Assembly: GCF_009795845.1 (NCBI RefSeq)
Contig: NZ_WTEX01000006.1
Coordinates: 1-64,000, forward strand
Reading direction: 5' to 3'
DNA length: 64,000 nt
DNA from: Gilliamella sp. Lep-s35
GTDB taxonomy: Bacteria; Pseudomonadota; Gammaproteobacteria; Enterobacterales; Orbaceae
The translations under genes were made by a program, and so were the position numbers. The notes beneath the pieces are model-generated. The model searched no databases and had not been told where the DNA came from. It was given only the letters and a program-made list of their open reading frames with translations. Below are positions 41,463 to 50,585 of the stretch, piece by piece (positions within the stretch are counted from its first letter, which is position 1; every line of letters begins with the position of its first letter).

Positions 41463-41494
41463 AAAACACACTTATTTTTTGATAAGTGTGTTTT
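41463..41494 (+). terminator. Terminator after lysS
   Basis: Stem AAAACACACTTAT / ATAAGTGTGTTTT with a short T-rich loop. It is directly followed by repeat copy D. Confidence 0.88.
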
Positions 41495-41535
41495 GATACT
41501 TAAGTACATACTTTCCTGAAAGTTTTTAACAAAAT
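41494..41535 (+). repeat. Dispersed intergenic repeat, copy D
   Basis: GATACTTAAGTACATACTTT followed by CCTGAAAGTTTTTAACAAAA. Its core ACTTTC-CT-GAAAGT is a perfect small palindrome. It faces copy E 21 bp away. Confidence 0.8.
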
Positions 41536-41555
41536 CTAGCTGTTTTTTAGATTAT

Positions 41556-41600
41556 TTTTTTGTAAAAAATATTCAGGATTCTATACCGTTTCGCGATTTA
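41556..41600 (-). repeat. Dispersed intergenic repeat, copy E (inverted)
   Basis: Reverse-oriented copy. Its complement is identical over 34 nt to copy A after csdA (AAACGGTATAGAATCCTGAA...). With copy D it forms a large imperfect inverted repeat. Confidence 0.8.
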
Positions 41601-41647
41601 TTATAAATTTACAGCCGCTATTTATTAAAACAAAGATAACCACTGTA

Positions 41648-41935
41648 ACAACCCCCTAAAATAGTACAGCAAAAAGTAGAAAATTCTCCATAATAAAAGT
41701 AAAAGAGGATTTAAACATAAAAAAAGAAGCGAACACTAAATTATATCGATATTAAAAGATACAAAAGCAGGTATTGTCGTTAAAGAACTTTGCCGTAAAT
41801 ATGGCATGGGCAACTCGACCATTTATAAATGACGAGAAAAATATGGTGGCATGGAAAGCTTAGATATCAAACGATCAAAAGAACATGAGGAAGAAATCGT
41901 TAGCTTAAACAAATGGTTGCTAAGTTAAGTTTAAA
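41648..41935 (+). pseudogene. IS3-family (IS407-like) orfA remnant
   Basis: A frame from about 41749 reads ILKDTKAGIVVKELCRKYGM then GNSTIYK, stop (TGA 41830-41832 where TGG for Trp is expected), REKYGGMESLDIKRSKEHEE, typical of the helix-turn-helix OrfA of IS3-family elements (ELCRKYGMSxSTxYKWRxKYGGM). The upstream part, AAAAAAAGAAGCGAAC, is frameshifted. CCCCCTAAAATAGTACAG at 41651-41668 may be the element's left end. No orfB follows. Confidence 0.75.
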
Positions 41936-41995
41936 ATTCTAGCTTCAGGAAAAAAATTATAAAAAGCTGTAATGTCCACGTAGGAACGTAAAAGG

Positions 41996-42115
41996 AGAAA
42001 GGCAAAGGGTTGGTTAAGGAAAAGTAATTGGAGCGTTTATTTGGCTCATCGGACACGCATTTTGTTAAAATAAAGGCCGATGAGTAATAAGTTTTTGTCA
42101 GATTAATTTTGAGCT
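41996..42115 (+). mobile_element. IS481-type transposase C-terminal fragment
   Basis: A frame reads KGLVKEK, stop, LERLFGSSDTHFVKIKADE, stop, and then runs to TTTGAGCT. It is about 85% identical by eye to 29815-29930 and ends at the same point, so both are 3' ends of one IS type. Only the last 30 codons remain here. Confidence 0.75.
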
Positions 42116-42168
42116 TGAGCGTTTTCTATTGGTTGTTAACCAAACCAAACGACAAAGGAGCAAAGAAA

Positions 42169-43461
42169 TTAATCTTGATGAGTAAAGATAGAAGTAAATG
42201 TATTTTTATACATCTGTTTGCTAGCTTTAACAAATCGAATTGTTTTGACAATGCCTAACAGGCTTGCTTGATGCATGCGATACAACAGACGATGAATCAT
42301 TAAAGCAAAAAATCCTTTAACGTTCATTTCGCCTTTACCAGCAATTTTAACCACACCTTGAGCTGTATCATGCAAAGAAATAATTGTGCCATTATCTGTA
42401 TATTTAAATAACTTCATTGGCTTATTATTTAATTTTTTAATAATATTTTCATAACATATTTTTGCCATCTGATGCGCTGCTTGTGCCGTAGCAGGAGAAG
42501 CTCTACCACTATCTTGCATTGCATAAGCACAATCACCAATTACAAAAATATTATCATCACGTGTGGTTTGTAATGTTGGTTTAACAACAAGTTGATTAGA
42601 ACGGCTTGATTCTAGACCTGCAATCTCTTTTAAAAAATCGGGTGCTTTTACCCCTGCAGTCCAGATCATAATATCTGCGTTAATTGTATTGCCTTCTTTT
42701 GGATAAAAACCATCGCTTTCCACTTTAGTTATCATGGTATTAGTCAACACATGAATTCCGCGCTGTTGTAAGGTTTTAGTAATACCTAATGCTGTCTTTT
42801 CAGGTAATGCAGGTAAAATTCGATCGGTTGCTTCAATAACGGATACATCCAGTAACTCCGAACACATTTTATTACGTCCACAAGAGCCAAAGGTTTCAAC
42901 CATATGAGGTAATTCTGAAGCTAATTCAACGCCAGTTGCTCCACCGCCAACAATAGCAATACGAATTTTATCTTCATCTTTTGCTTCATTTTTATCAATG
43001 ATTGAACAAAAACTGGCAAACTTTGCAATGAGTGTTTCACGTAAACGAATTGCAGCATTTTGGTCATCTAAAAAAATACAATGTTCTTTTACTCCTGGTG
43101 TCCCAAAATCGTTTGAAGTACTACCAATTGCTACAACTAAAATATCATATGGAACAGAAACAGATTCATTATTTGAGTTGTTAATAATAACTTGTTTTTC
43201 TTCACGATTAAGATCGGTAAAAGCACCTTGAATAAATTGAAAAGCGTGTTGTTGACCTTGTGTAGTATAATCAATTTTATCTGCTTGTTCGCTTAAAACG
43301 CCGGTGGCAACTTCATGTAATAAAGGTTTCCAAATATGATAACTATTTTTATCTATTAGCGTAATTTCAGCTTGGTTTCCTTTTCCTAGTTTATCGCCAA
43401 GGTCAGTTGCTAATTCTAATCCTCCTGCGCCACCACCAATAATAACTATTTTTTTTATCAT
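42169..43461 (-). CDS. ndh: Type II NADH:quinone dehydrogenase Ndh
   Basis: Non-proton-pumping, FAD-containing NADH dehydrogenase at the inner face of the membrane. It has 430 residues. The FAD Rossmann motif is IVIIGGGAGGLELAT near the N-terminus; the NADH-binding motif is IAIVGGGATGVELASELPHM near 168-187; DIMIWTAGVKAPDFL and VIGDCAYAMQDSGRASPATAQ-like segments are intact. The ribosome binding site is AAGGAT on the minus strand. It is a single-gene unit. Confidence 0.95.
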   Translation of the reverse strand: MIKKIVIIGGGAGGLELATDLGDKLGKGNQAEITLIDKNSYHIWKPLLHEVATGVLSEQADKIDYTTQGQQHAFQFIQGAFTDLNREEKQVIINNSNNESVSVPYDILVVAIGSTSNDFGTPGVKEHCIFLDDQNAAIRLRETLIAKFASFCSIIDKNEAKDEDKIRIAIVGGGATGVELASELPHMVETFGSCGRNKMCSELLDVSVIEATDRILPALPEKTALGITKTLQQRGIHVLTNTMITKVESDGFYPKEGNTINADIMIWTAGVKAPDFLKEIAGLESSRSNQLVVKPTLQTTRDDNIFVIGDCAYAMQDSGRASPATAQAAHQMAKICYENIIKKLNNKPMKLFKYTDNGTIISLHDTAQGVVKIAGKGEMNVKGFFALMIHRLLYRMHQASLLGIVKTIRFVKASKQMYKNTFTSIFTHQD

Positions 43462-43798
43462 ATTTAATCCTTTTTTAATACTTTATATTTTAAACTATTA
43501 AATATCTTACTAAATACATAGATTTTTATCTATTTTTTTTGACTGATATCATTTATATATAAAACCTATTAAAGTGATGGTTTACAATTGTTAAAAAGTA
43601 TCTATAGTAATCTATAATATAAAAATAAAAATTATTTGCTATGATTATGATAGTGAAGATACACATTAATATGTATTGATTTAAAATGATTTTTTGTTTT
43701 ATTTAACGCTTATAAAGCACTTTTTGTATAATGCGAAAATAAAAGTGGTCATATGTTTATAAAATATAGTATATGATCATTTTAATTTTTTATGCCTT
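43462..43798. other. Divergent intergenic region between ndh and the HlyD gene
   Basis: AT-rich, no gene. It must hold the ndh promoter and that of the exporter cluster. I could not identify convincing FNR, ArcA or other operator sequences. Confidence 0.4.
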
Positions 43799-44803
43799 AT
43801 GTCTTTACCATCACTCTATACACGAAATTTTATGAATAAAAAATTTTTTATTATCATTACGTTAATCGTTATTTTGATATCAATGACGATTTTAATTCGC
43901 TCACACAATAGCCCGCTTATATTACAAGGCGAAGTTGATGCGCCGAATATTAATGTTGTGTCTAAAGCAAAAGGCCGAGTGCAAGTCATTCATGTTAATC
44001 GTGGGGATGATGTTAAACCTAACGATATTTTAATTACACTCGATAGTCCAGAGCTATTAGCTCAGGTTAAAGCGGCCGAAGCCGTTTGTGAACAAGCAAA
44101 AGCTCAAGTTGAGCTTTCTAAACATGGCACACGTGAAGAAAGCATTCGCTACTATGAAGCATTACTTCAACAAGCTAAAGTGGCTTATGATAATGCATCT
44201 AAAGAATATGATCGTAACAAAGCCATTTCGGCTAAAGGATTTGTGTCGCAATCAATATTAGATAATGCACTAAAAAACCGTGATGCGGCTTTTCAACAAG
44301 TACAATCAGCGCAAGCAAGTTTAGATCAAGCTAAAAATGGCGATCGTGTCGAACAACGACAAATTTATGATGCGCAATTAAAACAAGCAGAAGAACAACT
44401 TAAACAATTACAAATTCAATATGACGATTTACAAGTAAAAGCTCCCGTTGGTGGCGAAGTCGGCTCAGTACCTGCCGAAGTGGGTGAGTTATTTAACGCC
44501 AATAGTCCTTTATTAACTATTATTCAACTTCCTCAAGCTTACTTTATATTTAATCTTCGTGAAAATATTATGCCCAATATTCATAAAGGCGATCATGTTA
44601 AGCTTGATGTTCCTGCTCTTGGTAGTAAAGAAATTGAGGCCGAGGTTCGTTATATTGCTCCAATGGGAGATTATGCAACAAAACGTGCAACACGAGCGAC
44701 TGGAGATTTTGATTTAAAAACCTTTGAAGTTCGACTTTATCCAATTAAACCTATTGAGGGTTTACGTGCAGGTATGAGTGCATTATGGAAATTAGACAAC
44801 TAA
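43799..44803 (+). CDS. HlyD-family periplasmic adaptor protein
   Basis: 334 residues (or 323 from ATG 43832, which starts MNKKFFIIITLIVILIS and is nearly as likely; neither has a good ribosome binding site). It has an N-terminal membrane anchor and then a biotinyl-lipoyl half-motif (VVSKAKGRVQVIHVNRGDDV). A long coiled-coil hairpin rich in Gln and Ala (about 80-215) and the second lipoyl half (LQVKAPVGGEVGSVPAEVGE) follow, then a beta-barrel. It resembles E. coli YhiI. The 3' end overlaps the next gene by 19 nt. Confidence 0.88.
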   Translation: MSLPSLYTRNFMNKKFFIIITLIVILISMTILIRSHNSPLILQGEVDAPNINVVSKAKGRVQVIHVNRGDDVKPNDILITLDSPELLAQVKAAEAVCEQAKAQVELSKHGTREESIRYYEALLQQAKVAYDNASKEYDRNKAISAKGFVSQSILDNALKNRDAAFQQVQSAQASLDQAKNGDRVEQRQIYDAQLKQAEEQLKQLQIQYDDLQVKAPVGGEVGSVPAEVGELFNANSPLLTIIQLPQAYFIFNLRENIMPNIHKGDHVKLDVPALGSKEIEAEVRYIAPMGDYATKRATRATGDFDLKTFEVRLYPIKPIEGLRAGMSALWKLDN

Positions 44804-45924
44804 TTTGGGATTTTTGGTGTCGTTTTAAACAAGCGTTTAATGCAGAAATACTTGTTATATTTAAGCGATTTACGTTTCACTGGTTAATGTGGATTTTACC
44901 TCTTATTATTTTTGTATTAATCAGCAGTATTTTTTATCGTGGTGTTTTATTCGATCTTCCTGTTGGTTATATTGATAATGATAAAAGTGGTTTATCACGC
45001 GAAATAATGCGTGATCTTAATGCTGGTGCACATGCTAATCTTATCAATTACGGCAATGAGCTTTCTTTGGCGGAAAGTGATTTACAAAAAGCAAAAATTT
45101 ATGCCATTTTGTATATTCCTCCTAATTTTGAATCAGATGTATTAGCTGGTCATCAACCAACACCAATGCTGTATTATAATGCGTTATATTACAGTGCAGG
45201 ATTGTATTCCATTATGGATTATTCGGGTTTAATTGCATCATTAAATACCCAATATCGAACCACATTGGCAACCAGTATTGGCATGCCGGTACCTCCACTT
45301 GCGAAAGTCAATTTTAATTATGATGGGTTATTTAATGCAAGCGGTAACTCAATGTACTTTCAACAATTTTCAGCTGTAGTTCATTTGTTACAATTATTTG
45401 TGGTAACAACCACAATACATATTTTATCGCAACTACCTAAAAGGACACGGCCTAATTACCCATTTGTCCTTGGTAAGTTAGCGCCCTATACCATTTGGTA
45501 TACAATGTTACTTATTTTTGAAATTGCGATGTTAGTTTTGTTTTCTGATGCACGTGTATCAGGCTCGCCATTTGCCATGATCACTGTTGTCTTTTTCTAT
45601 GTCATTGCAGCGCAAAGTATTGGTATTTTGCTCTATTCTTTTACCAAAACAGCAATTGATGCTTATACTTATATAGGTATTTTAGTTGGACTTGCATTAA
45701 CTTATTCTGGCATTGTTGTACCAGAGCTTTCCATGCCTTGGATTGCGAGATTTATTTCATCACTTGAGCCTTTAACTTATGCGCTTAATAAGTTGTTTGA
45801 TCTATTTTTACGTCATTCTAGCTATCTTTCTGTGTTAAAAACCTGTGGTATTTTGATGATCTACCCAATAATTATTACAGTCTTAGTAAGAAAACGCCTA
45901 GTAAGACGGTTACATTCACAGTAG
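44785..45924 (+). CDS. ABC-2 type transporter permease (YhhJ-like)
   Basis: 379 residues. One N-terminal transmembrane helix (about 33-50) is followed by an extracytoplasmic domain of about 130 residues (LPVGYIDNDKSGLSREIMRD) and five more hydrophobic segments toward the C-terminus, the ABC2_membrane_3 plan. It overlaps the HlyD gene and is followed by a second permease after 13 bp. No ATP-binding subunit is encoded between or beside them. Confidence 0.85.
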   Translation: MEIRQLIWDFWCRFKQAFNAEILVIFKRFTFHWLMWILPLIIFVLISSIFYRGVLFDLPVGYIDNDKSGLSREIMRDLNAGAHANLINYGNELSLAESDLQKAKIYAILYIPPNFESDVLAGHQPTPMLYYNALYYSAGLYSIMDYSGLIASLNTQYRTTLATSIGMPVPPLAKVNFNYDGLFNASGNSMYFQQFSAVVHLLQLFVVTTTIHILSQLPKRTRPNYPFVLGKLAPYTIWYTMLLIFEIAMLVLFSDARVSGSPFAMITVVFFYVIAAQSIGILLYSFTKTAIDAYTYIGILVGLALTYSGIVVPELSMPWIARFISSLEPLTYALNKLFDLFLRHSSYLSVLKTCGILMIYPIIITVLVRKRLVRRLHSQ

Positions 45925-45937
45925 GAGGAATACTAGG

Positions 45938-47089
45938 ATGATTAAAATATTTTGGTCTTCATTCGTAAAAATATTTTTATTTATGTTAGTAAGACCTATG
46001 TGGTTATTATTGCTATTATCTGTTTCATTGATGAGCTTAGTTTATAGTAATGGCACTATCACCAGTTTGCCTGTTGCTATTGTTGATCAAGATCATACAG
46101 CGGCAAGCCGAAGTTTAATTCGTTCTTTAAATACTAGCTCTAAAATTGAAACAGTTATATATGATAGTTCACTACAGGCTTATGATGATATTAATAATCA
46201 TAAAATTTTTGCAGTATTTACTATTCCAAATGATTTTGAAAAACGGTTATTAAGTGGTCAAGAAGTCACTATACCTGCTTATGGAGATGCCTCAAGCCGT
46301 TTAGCTAATGGTTTAATACAAGTTGATATAAAAGGGATCTATCAGCAGATATTGATTGAATATAATACTAAAATAATGCGTAATAATGGATTTTCAGATA
46401 AACAGATCAATATCATCTTGTCACCAATCAAAGGGCAAACAGAACCACTTTATAATGCAGGCATCAGTTTTGCTGCTATTACGTTTCCAGGCTTATTAGT
46501 TATGTTATTGCAACACTCTTTCCTAATTGCGGCAACTCGCACCAATATTACATTAAGCTCACTACCTCAAGGCAAACCACCTAAAATAGTTATACTGGGT
46601 AGCTTAAGTGGGTTAATTCCTATCTGGTTATTTTTATCTATTGTGCTATTTGGCTTGTGGCCTTGGATTCTTGGCTATCGACAGCTTGCTAATATTCCCG
46701 AAATTTTAATTATGACATTTCCCTTATTACTTGGTGTGTTAGGACTCAGTAAATTACTGACAGAATGCTTACGAAAAACCGAAATGATTTATCTAACACT
46801 GGCATTTTTGACAACTCCAGTCTTTTATTTATCAGGCACAATTTGGCCACTCGATGCAATGCCATTTTGGGTGCAAGTTGTTTCCAAAATGTTACCATCA
46901 ACTTGGGCAACAAATATGATTGCAGGCGTAAATCAAATGGGACTAGGTCTAAAAGAAAATTTATTTAATGTGTTTATGATTTTATTACTTGGGATTATAT
47001 ATGGTTCGCTAGGTATTTTTATTGCTGCATTGCGAGATGGGCGAATAAGAAAATTGTTTAAAAACTACAGCATGCAAACAGAAAAATAA
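45938..47089 (+). CDS. ABC-2 type transporter permease, second subunit
   Basis: 383 residues with the same topology as the upstream gene: one N-terminal helix, a periplasmic-like domain (LPVAIVDQDHTAASRSLIRSL), then five hydrophobic segments including FLTTPVFYLSGTIWPLDAMP, a conserved ABC-2 signature. AGGAGG precedes the ATG. It may form a heterodimer with the preceding permease. Confidence 0.85.
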   Translation: MIKIFWSSFVKIFLFMLVRPMWLLLLLSVSLMSLVYSNGTITSLPVAIVDQDHTAASRSLIRSLNTSSKIETVIYDSSLQAYDDINNHKIFAVFTIPNDFEKRLLSGQEVTIPAYGDASSRLANGLIQVDIKGIYQQILIEYNTKIMRNNGFSDKQINIILSPIKGQTEPLYNAGISFAAITFPGLLVMLLQHSFLIAATRTNITLSSLPQGKPPKIVILGSLSGLIPIWLFLSIVLFGLWPWILGYRQLANIPEILIMTFPLLLGVLGLSKLLTECLRKTEMIYLTLAFLTTPVFYLSGTIWPLDAMPFWVQVVSKMLPSTWATNMIAGVNQMGLGLKENLFNVFMILLLGIIYGSLGIFIAALRDGRIRKLFKNYSMQTEK

Positions 47090-47191
47090 AATAATAACAA
47101 GTTTATTATTAGCTGTTAAAATGTAACAATCATATTGATGCTTATTATGTAATTATTATTTTCCTAGTTATAAATGATATATTAAACGCAC

Positions 47192-48088
47192 ATGAAATTT
47201 TATCCATGGATTATTAGTTTTCGACCTAAAACTTTAGCGCTTTCTTTTTCTTCTATTTTATTGGGTAATGCATTGGCTTATTGGCAACAATCTTTTGATG
47301 TACTTATCTTGTTACTTTCACTCATTACTGCCAGCTTATTACAGATATTATCCAATTTAGCCAATGATTATGGTGATGCAATTAAAGGGAGTGATAGGCA
47401 AAATGTGCTTGCTCATACTCGAGGAGTTCAATTAGGGCTTATCACTCTAGAACAGTTAAAAATGGCCTTATGTATTAATATTTTTTTATGTATTATATCA
47501 GGTTTGAGTTTGATCATTTTTGCCTGCCATAACACTTATCAATTTTTAATTTTTATATTACTAGGGTCACTATCTATTATTGCTGCAATTACTTATACAA
47601 TAGGTAAAAAACCTTATGGCTATATTGGATTAGGTGATTTATCTGTATTAATATTTTTTGGTTTAGTCGGTGTAATAGGTAGTTATTTTTTACAAGTAAA
47701 GTCATTATCTGTATCAATTATATTACCTGCGATTAGTAATGGGTTGCTGGCTGTTGCTGTTTTAAATATTAACAATCTTCGTGATATTGATAGCGATCGA
47801 GCAAATCATAAAAGAACATTAGTTGTATTAATGGGTAAAACGTTAGGTAAATATTATCATCTATTGTTATTACTAAGTTCATTTATTTTATTTAGTCTAT
47901 TTGCTTATTACAATTTACACACAATTTATAGTGGATTATTTCTTTTAATCTTACCGTTATATGTCAAACATATTGATGCTTTATTTAAATTTAATAGTAT
48001 AAAAACGGCTGTGCCTTTATTAATACAGATGGTTAAGCTTGCTTTATTGACTAATTTACTTTATTGTTTGGGTATTATTTTGAGCTAG
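47192..48088 (+). CDS. menA: 1,4-dihydroxy-2-naphthoate polyprenyltransferase MenA
   Basis: Membrane UbiA-family prenyltransferase making demethylmenaquinone. It has 298 residues and about eight hydrophobic segments. The first Asp-rich motif is NLANDYGDAIKGSD and the second is NNLRDIDSDRANHKRTL. With UbiUV in the same window, the cell probably makes both menaquinone and ubiquinone. rraA follows, as in E. coli. Confidence 0.95.
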   Translation: MKFYPWIISFRPKTLALSFSSILLGNALAYWQQSFDVLILLLSLITASLLQILSNLANDYGDAIKGSDRQNVLAHTRGVQLGLITLEQLKMALCINIFLCIISGLSLIIFACHNTYQFLIFILLGSLSIIAAITYTIGKKPYGYIGLGDLSVLIFFGLVGVIGSYFLQVKSLSVSIILPAISNGLLAVAVLNINNLRDIDSDRANHKRTLVVLMGKTLGKYYHLLLLLSSFILFSLFAYYNLHTIYSGLFLLILPLYVKHIDALFKFNSIKTAVPLLIQMVKLALLTNLLYCLGIILS

Positions 48089-48177
48089 TTCACGTTTATT
48101 TAAATTTAATATCATTTTATTTAATGTTAGCGTTATACTAAATATCATTAAACATGACAGCAAAAGGAGATTTGATG

Positions 48178-48669
48178 ATGGAGTTTGATACTTCAATTCT
48201 TTGCGATTATTACCCAGAAGATATTAACGTAGTTGAACCGATATTCAGTAACTTTGGTGGTGTTGCATCATTTTCTGGTCAAGCTGTAACAGTTAAATGT
48301 TTTGAGGATAACGGCTTACTATACGAAATTTTACAATCTAATGGTGCAGGTAAAATCCTTGTCATTGATGGTGGTGGTTCTGTTCGCCGTGCATTAATTG
48401 ATGCAGAGCTAGTAGATATTGCTGTTCAAAATCAATGGGAAGGAATCATTGTTTATGGTGCTGTTCGCCAAGTTGATTATCTAGCCGAAGCCGACATTGG
48501 TATTCAAGCTCTAGCTGCTATTCCAGTAGGAGCCGAAGATCAAGGTGTTGGCGAAATCGATATTCGTGTTAATTTTGGTGGTGTGACTTTCTTTTCTGGT
48601 GATTTTGTTTATGCCGATAACACAGGTATCATCCTATCTGAAATTGCGCTTGAAATTGAAGATAAGTAA
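48178..48669 (+). CDS. rraA: Regulator of RNase E activity RraA
   Basis: Trimeric protein that binds and restrains RNase E. ATG 48178 gives [20 protein letters not shown], aligned with E. coli MKYDTSELCD; GGAG lies 8 nt upstream. ATG 48175 and ATG 48154 are in frame, but the latter precedes the ribosome binding site. The segments [16 protein letters not shown] and [20 protein letters not shown] are conserved. It pairs with menA as in E. coli. Confidence 0.95.
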   Translation: MEFDTSILCDYYPEDINVVEPIFSNFGGVASFSGQAVTVKCFEDNGLLYEILQSNGAGKILVIDGGGSVRRALIDAELVDIAVQNQWEGIIVYGAVRQVDYLAEADIGIQALAAIPVGAEDQGVGEIDIRVNFGGVTFFSGDFVYADNTGIILSEIALEIEDK

Positions 48670-48687
48670 AAATAGTATCAGCACTCG

Positions 48688-48716
48688 ATTCGCCGATACC
48701 TATCGGCGGGTTTTAT
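48688..48716 (+). terminator. Terminator after rraA
   Basis: Stem CGCCGATA/TATCGGCG (48691-48698 and 48701-48708), then GGTTTTA. It is directly followed by repeat copy F. Confidence 0.82.
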
Positions 48717-48755
48717 ACTTAAACATCTACTTATCTGAAAATTTTTAACAAAAAT
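48713..48755 (+). repeat. Dispersed intergenic repeat, copy F
   Basis: TTATACTTAAACATCTACTT followed by ATCTGAAAATTTTTAACAAA, more diverged in the centre than the other copies. Located between the rraA terminator and the end of dprA. Confidence 0.7.
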
Positions 48756-48765
48756 CTTTTTAATT

Positions 48766-49872
48766 TTAAATTACTCGATTACGAATATAACCGCCTGTTA
48801 CTGTTTTAATTAATCCTTCTAGTTCCATATCTAATAATTTGGTAGTCACTTCTGAAATTGACATATTTACTTGCTGAGCAATAATATCAACAGGAATCGG
48901 TTGATGGTGAATAATAGAAAAAATTTCAGGATACAAAATAGAATTGCACTGTTTTTCTTTAGGCTGATTATGAGAGTTATTTACTGCTGATAAATAACTA
49001 TAATAATGCTCTAAAATATCAGTAGGCTTCGAAACTAAATAAGCACCTTGTTTAATCAAATAATGTGTTCCACTACAGTTTTCATTGTTAATATCACCTG
49101 GCAAGGCAAATACATCGCGGTTTTGTTCAAGAGCATAACGTGCAGTAATTAATGAACCACTTTTTTCTGACGCTTCAACCACGAAAGTTCCTAAACTTAG
49201 CCCGCTAATAATTCGGTTCCGACGAGGAAAATAAACCGATCTGGCTTTTTCAAATGGCAAAAATTCCGATACAATCGCCCCATCTTGCGACAAAATATCA
49301 TTAGCTAAGTTTAGATTTGATCTTGGTGCAATTTTTGCTAAACCGCTGCCTAAAACTGCGATGGTATAACCCGATACATCAAGTGCACCACGATGGCAAA
49401 TAGCATCTAATCCCAATGCCAAACCACTAGTTATTGTTAAGCCATTAATAGCTAATTCACTAGCAAAATATCGTCCCCACAGTGCTCCATATTCACTAAA
49501 TTCACGACTTCCAACCATAGCTAATTGAGGCGAATGTAATAACTGCCGATTACCTAAAACAAACAATAATAAAGGTGGAGAGCAAATTTGTTTAAGTAAT
49601 AATGGATAGTCGCTATCACTATAAGCAATAAGGTGTTTTGGTGGGTTAGGCGAATCTAGCCATTCAAGTATTGGTTCAAAATGAAGATATGAAGTTTCAT
49701 AAAATAACGCTAATTGAGCATCAGACAATTTCAACTTATCTAATACATAAGAGACGTTTTGAATACTATTAGGTAAGTTGTTTGTAAAGATCTGCCCAAT
49801 TTTTACAAAAATGGCTCGTTTCCCATAACTAAGCATTGAAATTCGTAATAAAAACTCATATTTACTCATCAT
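48766..49872 (-). CDS. dprA: DNA processing protein DprA (Smf)
   Basis: RecA loader on incoming single-stranded DNA in natural transformation. It has 368 residues (or 367 from the second Met). The Rossmann domain shows AMVGSREFSEYGALWG, SGLALGLDAICHRGAL, AVLGSGLAKIAPRSN and FPRRNRIISGLS. A C-terminal winged helix spans about 305-365 (PVDIIAQQVNMSISEVTTKL). The smg and topA-like neighbours of E. coli are missing, but def lies divergent, as dprA and def do in E. coli. Confidence 0.94.
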   Translation of the reverse strand: MMSKYEFLLRISMLSYGKRAIFVKIGQIFTNNLPNSIQNVSYVLDKLKLSDAQLALFYETSYLHFEPILEWLDSPNPPKHLIAYSDSDYPLLLKQICSPPLLLFVLGNRQLLHSPQLAMVGSREFSEYGALWGRYFASELAINGLTITSGLALGLDAICHRGALDVSGYTIAVLGSGLAKIAPRSNLNLANDILSQDGAIVSEFLPFEKARSVYFPRRNRIISGLSLGTFVVEASEKSGSLITARYALEQNRDVFALPGDINNENCSGTHYLIKQGAYLVSKPTDILEHYYSYLSAVNNSHNQPKEKQCNSILYPEIFSIIHHQPIPVDIIAQQVNMSISEVTTKLLDMELEGLIKTVTGGYIRNRVI

Positions 49873-50028
49873 AATCTTTCCGCACTCGTTTTAAATGATT
49901 TAGATATCTTGAATTGATAAGATAAATACTACCAATAGCCAACAAGGGCTATTCATCAGTATGATAAATGTTTACAATGAGCAATAGTTTGAATAAACCC
50001 GAAATTTGAGGAGTAGATCGAATAATTT

Positions 50029-50541
50029 ATGGCTATTTTACCGGTATTACGTTTTCCTGATGAGCGACTTCGCAAAGTTGCTAAACCAGTTACTAAGTTC
50101 ACCCCTGAGCTACAAACGATCATTGATAATATGATTGAAACCATGTACGACGAAAACGGTATTGGGCTTGCTGCAACCCAAGTTGATGTACATGAACAAA
50201 TTATTGTTATTGATGTATCAGAAGATAAAAGCCAAGTTTATGTGATCATCAATCCTGAAGTGATAAGCCAAGAAGGTGAAACGGGTATTGAGGAAGGGTG
50301 CTTATCGGTTCCTGATTGTCGTGGATTTGTGCCAAGAGCAGAAAAAATCAAAATTAAAGCCCTAGATCGCCATGGCAATCCTTACGAAATTGATGCCGAT
50401 GAGTTACTTGCTATCTGTATCCAACACGAAATGGATCACTTAAAAGGTAAACTCTTTGTTGATTACCTTTCACCATTAAAACGTCAACGAATTGAACAAA
50501 AAATGAAGAAACTTGCTCGTGAGGAGCAACGGAATCAATAA
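50029..50541 (+). CDS. def: Peptide deformylase
   Basis: Iron-dependent removal of the formyl group from nascent proteins. It has 170 residues. The three motifs are GIGLAATQ (44-51), EEGCLSVP with metal ligand C91, and QHEMDH with H133, E134 and H137. It is divergent from dprA. The usual downstream partner fmt is absent. Confidence 0.97.
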   Translation: MAILPVLRFPDERLRKVAKPVTKFTPELQTIIDNMIETMYDENGIGLAATQVDVHEQIIVIDVSEDKSQVYVIINPEVISQEGETGIEEGCLSVPDCRGFVPRAEKIKIKALDRHGNPYEIDADELLAICIQHEMDHLKGKLFVDYLSPLKRQRIEQKMKKLAREEQRNQ

Positions 50542-50543
50542 AA

Positions 50544-50570
50544 TTAACCGCCACAGTGATTGGCGGTTAA
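50544..50570. terminator. Hairpin between def and grpE
   Basis: Perfect 10-bp stem TTAACCGCCA / TGGCGGTTAA with a 7-nt loop between convergent genes. It lacks a strong T-run, so termination efficiency is uncertain. Confidence 0.65.
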
Positions 50571-50585
50571 CCTATCTAAAGATAA

